Shown: positions 24,093-32,718, counted from the stretch's first letter. The stretch: DNA of 38,346 bases from Acidihalobacter_A sp037381185 (GCF_037381185.1 NZ_JARRQY010000032.1:1-38346), one strand, 5' to 3'. Translations and numbers: made by a program. Notes: generated by a model not told the origin, from the letters alone.

Positions 24093-24299
24093 AAGGCTGT
24101 TGAACCTCGTTCAGGCGAGTGTGAGAGTAAGCAAGAATCGGGCGAAAAATCCTTCTGGAAAGGTTTTTTGCGTCAGACGCGCAGCGGGCAGACGCAAGGA
24201 CAGGTCTGCCAAAAAGCGCAGTTTACGGAAGTGTAAATGAGCACAAGAGCCCGATTATGGCGAGCTATCGCGCCGCATGAGCAGAAGTTCAACAGTCTT
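24093..24299. mobile_element. MITE-like non-autonomous element
   Basis: This ~207-bp AT-richer segment is bounded by 13-bp inverted repeats with one mismatch: AAGGCTGTTGAAC (24093-24105) and GTTCAACAGTCTT (24287-24299). The interior has further partial inverted pairs such as TTTTTTGCGTC with GACGCAAG, and no credible gene. The remaining bases of the 23980-24394 gap hold only the soxB terminator and the start region of the next gene. I do not see a clear target duplication. Confidence 0.45.
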
Positions 24300-24394
24300 T
24301 ATAAGGGGGCAATAATAATTGGGGGGATAGTTTGGGCGGGATCGCAGTCCAATGGTGGATGGCGGCCCGTTCCTTCGCCCTTGGGAGGATGGTC

Positions 24395-24901
24395 ATGGTT
24401 ACCCCGTATACGTATTTCGCTTTGTTGACCCTGCATGTGCTGGGCATCGTCGTCTGGATCGGCGGCTCGTTCTTCGTCTATGCGGCCTTGCCGGCTCCGG
24501 CTGCGGAGATCCTGCAACCCGCGCAGCGGCTGGCTCTGTGGCAGGCGACCTTCAAGCGTTTTTTCCCCTGGGTGTGGGTCAGCGTCGCCGCGGTTTTCAT
24601 CAGCGGGGAATGGCTGGCGCACGGCTGGCTGGACGGTTTGAACGCGCCGCTCTATATTCACGTCATGTTCGGCATCGGCGTGCTGCTGATGCTACTGTTT
24701 GGCCACATCTACTTCTCTCCCTACCGCCGCATGCGCCAGGCCCTGGCCGCCGGTGACGAGGCCGAGGCTCTGCGCCGCTTGAAGCAAATCCGCATGTTTC
24801 TCGGCCTGATCGGTGTGGTCGGCCTGCTGGTGGTGATCATCGGTGTGTCCGGACCGATGTTGATGGACCAGCCGCTGGTGCTGGACCCGCTCGCCAAATA
24901 A
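24395..24901 (+). CDS. CopD-like integral membrane protein
   Basis: This 168-residue protein has four membrane segments and no large loops. The N-terminal LLTLHVLGIVVWIGGSFFVYAAL motif, with a His in the first helix, is typical of the CopD/DUF2269-like group of copper- or haem-related membrane proteins. RMRQALAAGDEAEALRRLKQIRMF forms a cytoplasmic loop before the last helix. Start 24395 has GGGAGG 6 nt upstream; the ATG at 24389 overlaps that site. It may be cotranscribed with the hydrolase 43 nt downstream. Its ligand is not identifiable. Confidence 0.78.
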   Translation: MVTPYTYFALLTLHVLGIVVWIGGSFFVYAALPAPAAEILQPAQRLALWQATFKRFFPWVWVSVAAVFISGEWLAHGWLDGLNAPLYIHVMFGIGVLLMLLFGHIYFSPYRRMRQALAAGDEAEALRRLKQIRMFLGLIGVVGLLVVIIGVSGPMLMDQPLVLDPLAK

Positions 24902-24944
24902 ACCCCGCCGCGCGTTGTGCGGCGCTGAGATCAAGGAGGATTTC

Positions 24945-25523
24945 ATGTCGGAAATCACGCTCGAAGCCGTACGCACCGCGCTGGTCGTCATCGATTTGCA
25001 GCGCGGTATCGTCTCTCACGATACCGCGCCGCATCCGGCGGCCGAAGTCGTGCAGCGCAGCGCGCTGCTGCTGCAGGCCGCGCGCCGCGTGGGAGCGCTG
25101 CCGGTGCTGGTGCACGTGGGCGGCGCCGCCGATCATGCCGACCGCCTGCGCCGCAGCGCGGACCAGATGGCGCCGACGCAGCCGCTGCCGGCCGGCTGGT
25201 CGGACTTCATCGACGAGTTCGAGCCGCAATCCTCCGACGTGGTGATCTTCAAGCGCCAGTGGGGCGCATTCTACGGCACCGATCTCGATCTGCAGCTGCG
25301 CCGACGTGGCATCGACACCATCATTCTGTGCGGCATCGCGACCGAGGTCGGCGTCGAGAGTACCGCGCGCGACGCCTACGAGCACAACTATCGCCAGGTT
25401 TTCGTCGAGGACGCGATGGGAGCGCTCAACGCCGAGAGTCATCGCAATAGCATCGAGCGCATCTTTCCGCGCATCGGCCACGTCAGGAGCACGCAGCAGG
25501 TGTTGGATCTGCTTGCCGGGTGA
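24945..25523 (+). CDS. Isochorismatase-type cysteine hydrolase
   Basis: This 192-residue hydrolase has the family triad: D17 in ALVVIDLQRG, K103 in IFKRQWGAFYGTDLD, and C129 in IILCGIATEVGVESTARDAYEHNY, with a cis-peptide-type IATEVGV segment. Members cleave isochorismate, nicotinamide or related amides; no operon partner fixes the substrate. The start has a strong AAGGAGG site. Its 3' end overlaps the MFS transporter start by 11 nt, so the two are coupled and the transporter may export or import the substrate. Confidence 0.88.
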   Translation: MSEITLEAVRTALVVIDLQRGIVSHDTAPHPAAEVVQRSALLLQAARRVGALPVLVHVGGAADHADRLRRSADQMAPTQPLPAGWSDFIDEFEPQSSDVVIFKRQWGAFYGTDLDLQLRRRGIDTIILCGIATEVGVESTARDAYEHNYRQVFVEDAMGALNAESHRNSIERIFPRIGHVRSTQQVLDLLAG

Positions 25524-26754
25524 GGGCGCCGATACCGATAACCGCAACATACTGGCACTTGCCGCCCCAGCCTTCATCGGAGGGCTCGGGGGCGGGGTAG
25601 TATTCCCCATCCTGCCGCTGCTCGGGCTGCAACTCGGCATTCCGGCGGCGCTGATCGGTCTCATCCTTTCGATTAATCGCATCGTGCGCCTGACGGTCAA
25701 TCCGCTGACCGGCTGGGTGGTGGACCGCTTCGGCGCACGCTGGCCGCTGATCCTCGGCTTGTTGATCGAGGCGGTATCGACGCTGTGCTTCCACGTTGGA
25801 GCCCATGCCGCGTACGCGGCAGCCTGGTTCCTGTTCGGGCGGGTGCCGTGGGGCGTGGGGTCCTCGCTGCTCATGATCGGCGCGCTCTCCGTGGCGCTGA
25901 TGTTCGCGTCCGAGACAGGGGCGGGGCTGGCCACGGCCAAGGTGCGCATGTCGCTCAGCCTCGGCATGCCGGCCGGTTTGGTACTGGGCGGTCTGGTGGC
26001 CGCTCAGGCCTCGCCGGACGCGGCGTTTCTCGCCGCGGCGGCCATCACCTTCGTTGGCGCACTTTACGCTTGGCGCTTCGCACCGCGCGGAACGCGCCCG
26101 GCGCATGCCGCATTGCGCGAGCATGAACCGAAGCCCGCCGTTGGCCTGCGCGAGTTGTTGCGTCCCGGGCCGCTGTGGAGCCCCTGGCTATTCAACTTCT
26201 TCACTTTTTTCGGCGCGCAAGGCGTAGTGCTCTCGGTGCTAACGCTGCTGGTCCGTGACCGCCATCTGTCCTTCGCCGGCTGGGGCGTCGAAGGCACCGC
26301 CGGCGCGCTCATGGCGATGATGATCGGTGGTTCGGCGCTGATCGCTTGGCAGGTGGGCCGCCGCATCGACAGCAGCCGGCGCAAGACGGCGTCGCTGGCC
26401 GTCGGCGTGCTGCTGCTTGCCGGCTTCGCCCTGCTGGCCGTGTCCTGGCAGATCGCCGTGGCTGTTGCCGCGCTGGCCCTGATCGGCGCCGGCCTGGGTG
26501 GCATCAACACGCCGCTGCTGTTGATCATCGGCGAGCTGGCGCCGGCCGGCAGCCACGGCCGGGCGATCGGTATCTACCAGGTGCTGGGCGACCTGGGCGG
26601 CAGCCTGGGGCCGATCATCGGACTGGAGGCGCTGCTGCGCTACGGCGGCGTGGCGACCTTGCTCAGCCTCACCGCGCTGCTGGGGTTCATGCTGCCGCTG
26701 GTGGTCGTGCTGTGGCGCTGGGAGATGCGCCGCTGGAAGGAAAACGCGGATTAA
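25513..26754 (+). CDS. MFS transporter
   Basis: This protein of ~413 residues has twelve predicted membrane segments. The loop 2-3 motif is NPLTGWVVDRFGARWPL and the second half has GWGVEGTAGALMAMMIGG and WQVGRRIDSSRRK. No ATG lies upstream of the first helix. TTG at 25513, within the end of the hydrolase gene, is the only plausible start, with CAGGTG upstream. GTG or ATA further in would cut the first helix. The substrate is unknown; coupling to the isochorismatase-like gene suggests a shared small molecule. Confidence 0.82.
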   Translation: MPGEGADTDNRNILALAAPAFIGGLGGGVVFPILPLLGLQLGIPAALIGLILSINRIVRLTVNPLTGWVVDRFGARWPLILGLLIEAVSTLCFHVGAHAAYAAAWFLFGRVPWGVGSSLLMIGALSVALMFASETGAGLATAKVRMSLSLGMPAGLVLGGLVAAQASPDAAFLAAAAITFVGALYAWRFAPRGTRPAHAALREHEPKPAVGLRELLRPGPLWSPWLFNFFTFFGAQGVVLSVLTLLVRDRHLSFAGWGVEGTAGALMAMMIGGSALIAWQVGRRIDSSRRKTASLAVGVLLLAGFALLAVSWQIAVAVAALALIGAGLGGINTPLLLIIGELAPAGSHGRAIGIYQVLGDLGGSLGPIIGLEALLRYGGVATLLSLTALLGFMLPLVVVLWRWEMRRWKENAD

Positions 26755-26763
26755 GTTATTTAC

Positions 26764-26780
26764 TTATGAATATTTCATAA
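26764..26780 (+). promoter_or_regulatory. Probable MarR operator
   Basis: TTATGA (26764-26769) and TCATAA (26775-26780) form a perfect 6-bp inverted repeat with a 5-bp centre in an AT-rich gap, 14 bp before the marR start. The size and position suit autorepression by a MarR dimer. Confidence 0.55.
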
Positions 26781-26794
26781 ATAAACTATCATGC

Positions 26795-27328
26795 ATGTCA
26801 GATCGAAAATCCTCCACACCCTGTTTCAGCGAGACTGAGCGGCGCATCGACGCCACACAGCAACGCTACCCGGCTTTCCCGCGCCAGGCCGCGGTGCTGG
26901 TGCGCCTCATCCGCCACGTCTACAGCGAGGGGCAGGATCTGCTCAATGCCCTGTTGCGCGAGTTTGGGCTCTGCCATAGCGAATACGGCATCCTGATGAT
27001 GCTTTACGGCAATGGCGGGCGCGGGATCAACCCCTCAGAGCTGAGCGTGGCGAGCGGCGAGAAGGGCGCCAATCTCACGCGCATCTGCAACGGCCTGCAC
27101 GACAGGGGGCTGATCGAGCGCGTGTCCAGCGCCGAGGACCGGCGCCGCGTGGTGTTGACGCTGGCGCCGGAGGGCGAGGCGCTGATCGAGCGCCTGCTGC
27201 CGGTGATGTCCGTCGAGCTGGCGCAGCACGTCGCCGGTTTCGACGCCGACGACATGGCGCAGCTGGAGAAGCTGCTCAAGCGCATGCTGACCAACGTCGA
27301 GGCGTTGGCCGCCCGGACTCCGGAGTGA
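26795..27328 (+). CDS. MarR family transcriptional regulator
   Basis: This 177-residue protein has the winged helix-turn-helix at ~55-125: CHSEYGILMMLYGNGGRGINPSELSVASGEKGANLTRICNGLHDRGLIERVSSAEDRRRVVLTLAPEG. The DRR wing is intact. Helical arms at both ends serve dimerisation. It is first in an operon with a FUSC efflux pump and probably represses it until an aromatic acid or other toxic ligand binds. No ribosome site is evident. Its stop overlaps the next start by 4 nt (GTGA). Confidence 0.92.
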   Translation: MSDRKSSTPCFSETERRIDATQQRYPAFPRQAAVLVRLIRHVYSEGQDLLNALLREFGLCHSEYGILMMLYGNGGRGINPSELSVASGEKGANLTRICNGLHDRGLIERVSSAEDRRRVVLTLAPEGEALIERLLPVMSVELAQHVAGFDADDMAQLEKLLKRMLTNVEALAARTPE

Positions 27329-29445
27329 CTGCGGGGGGGACTCTGCGCCTGCCGCAGGCGTGGCGCGCGGGTATCGCCGATGGTCTGCGCGGCGCCGGCC
27401 GCGACTGGCTGTTCGCCGTCAAGGGTACGGCGGCGATTCTGACGACGGCCTGGCTGGCGATGTACTTTCAGCTGCAGCTGCCGGCCAGCGCGATGATGAC
27501 GGTGGCCATCGTCATGCATCCGCAGAGCGGTACGGTGCTGGCCAAGGCCTTCTACCGCGCGGTCGGCACGCTGGTCGGTTCCCTGGTCGGCCTGCTGCTG
27601 ATCGCGCTGTTCCCCCAGCAGCATCTGTTGTTCCTGATCGCCATGGCGGTGTGGATCGGCTCGTGCGCGGCCGGCGCGTCGCTGTACCGCAATTTCAAGT
27701 CGTACGCCTTCGTGCTCGGCGGCTACACCGCGGCCATCGTCGCCCTGCCGGTGATGGAAACGCCGGAGCTGGCCTTCACGGCCGCCACCATGCGCGTCAG
27801 CGAAGTCATGCTCGGACTGGTCGTGGCCAGCGTGTTCAGCGACGTGTTCTTCCCGCAGCGCCTGCGCGACGTTCTGCGCCAGACCCTGCGCAAGCAGTTC
27901 GCGGATTTCGTCGACTTCGTCGCCGGCTCGGTTGGTAGCGTGTTGGATAGCTCCACGCTGGAAGACCTGCATCTGCGGATCGTGCGCGAAGTGGTGCAGA
28001 TCGAGGGACTGCGCAGTTCGGTGGTGTTCGAACACGAGGGCCTGTACCTGCGCAATCCGCGGCTCAAGCGCCTGAACCATACCTTCATGGTGGCGTCGAC
28101 CACGTATCAGTCACTGCACCATCTGATGAACCGCCTGCAGGGCGAGGCCCGAGCGCCGGCGCGCGAGGCGCTGCTGCGCTTGTTTGAACCGGTCGCCGCC
28201 GCATTCCGGGCGTCGCTGGCGGCCGAGAGCATGCAGGCGCGGGCGCGTACGCTGGAGCAGCGCATGACGGCGCTGGAGTCCGGCCTGGCTGAAGCGATAC
28301 GGCTGGGCGAAGCCTCGCTGCAGGAGCACGATGCGCGCCTGGACTATGTCTCCGGCGTGGAACTGCTGACGCGATTCGTGCGCGAGATGCGCGAATATGC
28401 CGAGGCCTACGCCGGCCTGATCTCGCCGGCTGCGGACGCTGTCGTGCCCTCGCACCGCTTTACGCACGACAGCGACCTTGCCGGCGCGGGGCTTGCGGCA
28501 GTGCGGGCCGGCGGGGTGATCGCCGCCATGGGCGCGTTCTGGTATTTGACCGCGGCGACGTTCGGTGCCTGGGCGCTGCTGCTGGCGGCGATCTTCAGCA
28601 GCCTGCTCGCGGGCGCGCCGAACCCCTTCGCCGCCATGCGCAACATGGCGCTCGGGACGACGGCGGGCATCGTGGCGGCGTTCGTGCTGCAGTTCATGAT
28701 TCTGCCGCACATGGACGGATTCACGCTGTGGGCGGCGAGCATGCTGCCGTTCATGCTGGTCGGGTTCTATCTGTACACGCGGCCGAGTCTGCCGGGCATC
28801 GGGACGGGCTTCATCGTCACGGTTTCGCTCATGCTGATGCAGGTCGATGCGATGAATTTCAGCGCCGTGGATTATTTCGACAGTGCGTTGAGCCAGTTCG
28901 TCGGCATGATGGGCGCCCTGGCCGGCTTCATCGTGTTCGTTGGCGCGTACGGCAGCCGCTGGCTACAGGCGCGGCTGCGCCGCAAGCTGCGCCTGCAGGT
29001 GGTGCGCGCCTGCCGCGAGCCGCTGCCCGACTTGCTCGGGCGTTTCGAAAGCGCCAGCCGCGACGTGCTGATCCAGATCGCCGGCCTGACGCCGCCGGGC
29101 AGCGACGCCTCGCGCCGCCTGCTGGCCTTCGCGCTAAGCGTGCAGGAGACCGGCCGTGCGCTGATCGAACTGCGCCAGGATATTGCCGACGCGGGTGAGC
29201 GCAGCATGGAGCTGTCCATGCGGGCGCTGGACGGCGTGGCCGCGCTCTACGCCTCGCCCGACCCGGCGCGCTATCGCGTCGCGCTGGCCGCGGTCGTCGC
29301 CGCAATCGACGCGACACCGCATGACGCGCCCGAGATGGCGCATTTGCACCTGATCCGCCTCGCTCTGCTGGATGCCGGCTCCGTGCCGAGCGCGTACCTG
29401 GCCAGCGGCGAGGCGCAATCCGAGGAATTGTCGTATGCCGCGTGA
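27325..29445 (+). CDS. FUSC family efflux protein (AaeB-like)
   Basis: This 706-residue protein starts with GTG, overlapping marR by 4 nt. It has an N-terminal membrane bundle (~30-170, with LPASAMMTVAIVMHPQSGTVLAKAFYRAVGTL), a soluble helical middle (~180-390) and a second membrane bundle (~395-540), then a helical tail. This duplicated FUSC layout is that of AaeB and YccS, which export aromatic carboxylic acids or related compounds. It is followed by DUF1656 and HlyD genes in the same order as tripartite aae-type systems. Ligand specificity cannot be read here. Confidence 0.9.
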   Translation: MTAGGTLRLPQAWRAGIADGLRGAGRDWLFAVKGTAAILTTAWLAMYFQLQLPASAMMTVAIVMHPQSGTVLAKAFYRAVGTLVGSLVGLLLIALFPQQHLLFLIAMAVWIGSCAAGASLYRNFKSYAFVLGGYTAAIVALPVMETPELAFTAATMRVSEVMLGLVVASVFSDVFFPQRLRDVLRQTLRKQFADFVDFVAGSVGSVLDSSTLEDLHLRIVREVVQIEGLRSSVVFEHEGLYLRNPRLKRLNHTFMVASTTYQSLHHLMNRLQGEARAPAREALLRLFEPVAAAFRASLAAESMQARARTLEQRMTALESGLAEAIRLGEASLQEHDARLDYVSGVELLTRFVREMREYAEAYAGLISPAADAVVPSHRFTHDSDLAGAGLAAVRAGGVIAAMGAFWYLTAATFGAWALLLAAIFSSLLAGAPNPFAAMRNMALGTTAGIVAAFVLQFMILPHMDGFTLWAASMLPFMLVGFYLYTRPSLPGIGTGFIVTVSLMLMQVDAMNFSAVDYFDSALSQFVGMMGALAGFIVFVGAYGSRWLQARLRRKLRLQVVRACREPLPDLLGRFESASRDVLIQIAGLTPPGSDASRRLLAFALSVQETGRALIELRQDIADAGERSMELSMRALDGVAALYASPDPARYRVALAAVVAAIDATPHDAPEMAHLHLIRLALLDAGSVPSAYLASGEAQSEELSYAA

Positions 29446-29635
29446 ACTGTCCGTGCTCGGTGCCCTGGTGCCGAGCCTTATGCTGGTATTTCTGTTCAGC
29501 CTGTTGCTGCAGTGGGGCGTCGACCGGCTGAGTGGGCGCTTAGGTCTGTACCGCCACGTCTGGAATCCGCCGCTGCTGCGGCTGGCCGTCTTCGCATGCA
29601 TTTTCGGTGGGCTCGGCCTGCTGGCCCTTAATTGA
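29435..29635 (+). CDS. DUF1656 small membrane protein (AaeX-like)
   Basis: This 66-residue protein has two membrane helices (VLGALVPSLMLVFLFSLLLQW and LLRLAVFACIFGGLGLLAL), joined by a basic loop with LYRHVWNPP, matching DUF1656. It overlaps the FUSC gene by 11 nt, with GAGGAA 8 nt before its ATG. AaeX-type proteins regularly sit between or beside the pump and adaptor genes; the role is unknown. Confidence 0.9.
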   Translation: MPRELSVLGALVPSLMLVFLFSLLLQWGVDRLSGRLGLYRHVWNPPLLRLAVFACIFGGLGLLALN

Positions 29636-29642
29636 GAGTTCG

Positions 29643-30683
29643 ATGAACATCGCATCCGCAACCCGTTTCGTTCTCACGCTGATCGTGGTCGCCGTCGCGG
29701 CCCTGATCACCTACGCGCTGTGGCAGCGCTACATGTACTCGCCATGGACACGCGACGGCCGCGTGCACGCAGAGGTCGTGCAGGTCGCGCCGGACGTGTC
29801 CGGGCGGGTGATCGACGTGGCGGTCAGGGACAACGAATTCGTGCGCAAGGGCGCGGTGCTGTTCCGCATAGACCCGTCGCGCTACGCCATCGCCGTGCAG
29901 CAGGCCAAGGCCAATCTAGCCTCCGCGCGGGCCGCCTTGCAGGCCGCCGCCGCGAACGTCGAGCAGAGCGGGGCGGCGATCGCCCAGGCGCAGGCGGAAT
30001 ACGGCATGCGCAGCAAGGACGCCGAGCGCCGCGAACGCAGCGGCAACGCGGTGTCGATCGAGACGCGCTCGAACGCGCGCGCGGCGGCGCAGGCCGCGTA
30101 TGCCGCCTTGAGCGCGGCACAGGCGCATCGCGCTCAGGCGGTGGCCGCGCACGGCCAGGCGCAGGCCGCGCTGGAGCAGGCCCAGGCGGCACTGTCCCTG
30201 GCCGAACTGAATCTCAGGCGTACCGAGGTGCGTGCGCCGGTGGACGGCTACGTCACGCATCTGCGCACCTATGCCGGCGACTACGCGCAAGCCGGTGCGG
30301 CGCGCATCGCCATGATCGACAGCCACACCTTCTGGGTGTCCGGCTATTTCGAGGAGACCAAGCTGGGCCATGTGCGCGTGGGCCAGCGCGCCGAGATCCG
30401 TCTGCTCGACGGCACACGTCTGCAAGGCACGGTGGAAAGCATCGCGCGCGGCATCTCGAACAGTGGTAGCCCGACCGGCAGCGACGGTCTGGCGAACGTG
30501 ACGCCGACCTTCAGCTGGGTACGGCTGGCGCAGCGCGTACCGGTGCGCATCCAGATCGATGCAGCCTCATTACCGCGCGGCGTCGTACTCGCAGCGGGAA
30601 TGACGGCGACCATCGTGTTGGAGAAGCCAGCTGGGGCACAGCGCACACACAGCGGCGTGACTCCCGTCAGCCCGCAGGCCTGA
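29643..30683 (+). CDS. HlyD family periplasmic adaptor (AaeA/EmrA-like)
   Basis: This 346-residue adaptor has an N-terminal anchor (~8-25). The first half of the lipoyl motif is VQVAPDVSGRVIDVAVRDNEFVRKGAVLFRIDP. A long Ala/Gln-rich coiled coil (~85-190) follows, then the second half of the lipoyl motif, RRTEVRAPVDGYVTHL, and a beta-barrel with YFEETKLGHVRVGQRAEIRLLDG. It joins the FUSC pump to an outer-membrane channel not encoded here. It starts 7 nt after the DUF1656 gene and closes the operon. Confidence 0.92.
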   Translation: MNIASATRFVLTLIVVAVAALITYALWQRYMYSPWTRDGRVHAEVVQVAPDVSGRVIDVAVRDNEFVRKGAVLFRIDPSRYAIAVQQAKANLASARAALQAAAANVEQSGAAIAQAQAEYGMRSKDAERRERSGNAVSIETRSNARAAAQAAYAALSAAQAHRAQAVAAHGQAQAALEQAQAALSLAELNLRRTEVRAPVDGYVTHLRTYAGDYAQAGAARIAMIDSHTFWVSGYFEETKLGHVRVGQRAEIRLLDGTRLQGTVESIARGISNSGSPTGSDGLANVTPTFSWVRLAQRVPVRIQIDAASLPRGVVLAAGMTATIVLEKPAGAQRTHSGVTPVSPQA

Positions 30684-30699
30684 GTGTCGCTGTGCCCGA

Positions 30700-30818
30700 G
30701 GGGCGCAGTACTTCATCTGCGCAGAAATAGTCGGCTGTGATGTTCCTGGGGGATTGTCTTGGTCAGAAGGTAGGTTTTCCAGGTAGCTGTTTAGATATTT
30801 CTTCTGTGTTTCATTCAT
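30700..30818 (-). pseudogene. Decayed ASCH-domain gene, 5' fragment
   Basis: The fragment begins MNETQKKYLNSYLENL, the usual ASCH-protein N-terminus. A frame change follows, after which the next frame reads NITADYFCADE, the expected ASCH motif. Nothing further is preserved before the HlyD gene end. ASCH domains bind RNA or act as amidohydrolases. It follows the truncated NYN gene on the same strand. Confidence 0.5.
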
Positions 30819-30877
30819 GGAGGATGTGATCTGACTGTGTGGCGTTCAACCTGCGGTGTCGGCTTGGGCAGCAAGGG

Positions 30878-31339
30878 CTAATGTGGTAGGTGGTAAGAGA
30901 CATTGCCGTTAGCCACTTTAATATATTGTTTTTCTTCAAGCTCCTTCACTAGTTCCATCAACTGCTGTTCCGTAAGGTTTTCAGTGAATAGCGAATTGAT
31001 GGTGTTCGATAGGGTTTTGATCTTTCTGGGCCTTGACTGACCGCGGCCAACAAGGTTCTTGACGATCGCGGCCACCTTTTCGCCATTCGATGTTGCTGTG
31101 GATAGCCTCAACACGGGTATTTCCGCAAGATCACGCTCCCGTTGAATTTTTATTTTCTTGCTTTTTAGATGCTTCACGAGAGGATCGAAGCCCGTATCGC
31201 GCGAGATAATGTGGAAGTACGCGCTAGGCTCTTTTGCGACCAACTCCCCGATGTAGTACGCGATATGGAAATCAAGAGCATTCTTGCCGGTACCGGTGCC
31301 GGTGATTTTTATATATTGAGCCGCATTGCCTAGGGACAC
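30878..31339 (-). pseudogene. 5'-truncated NYN/PIN-like protein gene
   Basis: The ~150 residues left read LGNAAQYIKITGTG, GKNALDFHIAYYIGEL, SAYFHIISRDTGFDPLVKHLKSKKIKIQRERDLAEIP, and a C-terminal winged-helix-like tail ending VSYHLPH. This matches the C-terminal two-thirds of PIN-like/NYN ribonuclease-type proteins, whose first ~60 residues with the first catalytic Asp (typically YVLIDYENVQ) are missing. The break is at 31333, the left end of an IS remnant. The GTG at 31339 lies inside the IS terminal repeat. The missing part is not found beyond the IS, so a deletion accompanied or followed insertion. Confidence 0.75.
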
Positions 31340-31954
31340 GCTGATCTATTGCTGATTCAGCCGCGAGGCGTTTGGCCTCTCGTGTATCCGTCCACGGTGG
31401 CGCGAACCACGACGTCATCGTCGTTGACGCCGGTCTATTTGCTTCGATTTCGAGCCCCCGTAGGCGCGTTTTGCTCTTTGATCCAACCGTCAGACGCACG
31501 TCTCCAGCAACCGTCTTCGGGCTAGCACCCGATTGGCCAGACCGAACGGCGTGTAGAGCTGCGTTTGGTTCTTGGCCAGGCCTCGGTAGCGTGCTTTGCG
31601 ATGCCCGAAGCGCTGCTTGATGACCTGAAACGGATGCTCGACCTTTTCGTCGGACAGACCGCAGCACTGCTGCGCCATGTACAGGCGCAGCATCGGCTCC
31701 AGCCCGATCGGCGGACGCCCCCGCCGGCCGCTCTTCGGACAGTGCGGATCGAGCGCCTCGACCAGCGCCGCCCAGGGCACGAGCTGCTCCAGATCACCTA
31801 GAAACCGATCCCGGCGCGTGTGTTTCTTCTTGGCCGCGTATTCCAGATCCAAAAAGCTCGTTTGCATGGCGATCAACTCTCTGCGAAGCTAGGCTCTATT
31901 ATCTTAGACTCATCACGCCAGTAACCGGCATGAACGAATAAATCAGCATGTCCC
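31333..31954 (-). mobile_element. IS5-family insertion sequence, internally deleted (622 bp)
   Basis: Terminal inverted repeats are GGGACACGCTGATCTATT (31333-31350) and the reverse complement of 31937-31954 (GGGACATGCTGATTTATT), matching at 16 of 18 positions. TA flanks both ends. The only open frame is a transposase missing its catalytic middle. It separates a truncated NYN gene from the tauE-like gene, and the latter's stop codon TAG (31954-31956) is formed across the IS junction. Confidence 0.75.
31490..31867 (-). pseudogene. IS5-family transposase with internal deletion
   Basis: From MQTSFLDLEYAAKKKHTRRDRFLGDLEQLVPWAAL the frame follows full-length IS5-type transposases to RGRPPIGLEPMLRLYMAQQCCGLSDE. 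It then jumps in frame directly to the C-terminal end VEHPFQVIKQRFGHRKARYRGLAKNQTQLYTPFGLANRVLARRRLL. About 190 residues with the DDE catalytic residues are gone (family length ~320; here 125). The reading frame stays open. It cannot catalyse transposition but keeps the DNA-binding N-terminus. Confidence 0.8.
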
Positions 31955-32718
31955 TAAGTAAAAATTGAGACTCCCAATCTTCCGATGAGAAAGAGCAGCA
32001 AAATAAGGCCAAAAAACCTGATAAATCCGCTGCCAGACCGTAATGACAAAAAGACGCCTGTAATGGCTCCCGCAATATTGCAAATACCTACTATGCCTCC
32101 CATTATCCACAACACATGGCCTGATGGTATGAAAAATAGAAGCGCAGCCGAAAAAGTCCCGAGGTTAACGAGTTTTGCCGATGCTGAGGCATTTAAGAAA
32201 TCAAAGCCAAAGTGCTTTACAAAGAAAAATAGCAACAAGCTTCCGCTTCCAGGACCGAACAGACCATCATAAAAACCGATAAGTCCTCCGAGAATTATGC
32301 CCGTCAGAATTTCTCTAGTTCCGATTGGGATGTCGGAATGAATGCGGCCTAGATCTTTATTTATAAATGTATAAATTGCCATTATAATGAGAACGAAAAA
32401 AACAAAATACTCCATAAGTGATCGTGGAACTAGTGATACGGAAAGGGCTCCTATGAAGGAAAATATAAAGGCGGATACCATTATCGGAATAACGAGTTTC
32501 CATATGATCTTTACCCGCCTAAGATACCTTGAAATTGAAAATGAATTCCCTAAAAAAACAGCTAATTTATTGGTCCCAAAAACAGTCGCTAAGCTCGAAT
32601 TAGGTAGAGCGTGGATAAGCGCTGGGATTTGAACAAGTCCGCCACCACCCACGGCAGCATCGATCAATCCACCACAAAAGGCAAAAAAACAAAGCGCTAC
32701 TAGAGCGGCATCATTCAT
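31954..32718 (-). CDS. TauE/SafE family permease (sulfite/organosulfonate exporter-like)
   Basis: This 254-residue protein has seven to eight membrane segments and two TauE/SafE half motifs: FFAFCGGLIDAAVGGGGLVQIPAL at the start and GGLIGFYDGLFGPGSGSLLLF in the middle, with FGTNKLAVFLGN and ASASAKLVNLGTF after each. Family members export sulfite, sulfoacetate or related anions. AT content is far above that of the genes left of 30.7 kb. The stop codon TAG uses the flanking TA of the IS and its first G, so the original C-terminus may have been slightly different. It lies 132 nt after the putative oxidase gene on the same strand. Confidence 0.85.
   Translation of the reverse strand: MNDAALVALCFFAFCGGLIDAAVGGGGLVQIPALIHALPNSSLATVFGTNKLAVFLGNSFSISRYLRRVKIIWKLVIPIMVSAFIFSFIGALSVSLVPRSLMEYFVFFVLIIMAIYTFINKDLGRIHSDIPIGTREILTGIILGGLIGFYDGLFGPGSGSLLLFFFVKHFGFDFLNASASAKLVNLGTFSAALLFFIPSGHVLWIMGGIVGICNIAGAITGVFLSLRSGSGFIRFFGLILLLFLIGRLGVSIFT

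Noticed and set aside
24237..24428. 63-codon frame upstream of the CopD-like gene
   Set aside because: It starts inside the MITE-like element, lacks a ribosome site and overlaps the better-supported start at 24395.
30570..30818. 82-codon minus-strand frame treated as an intact gene
   Set aside because: Only its first ~25 residues match an ASCH protein; the continuation is antisense to the HlyD gene, while the expected motif is in another frame.
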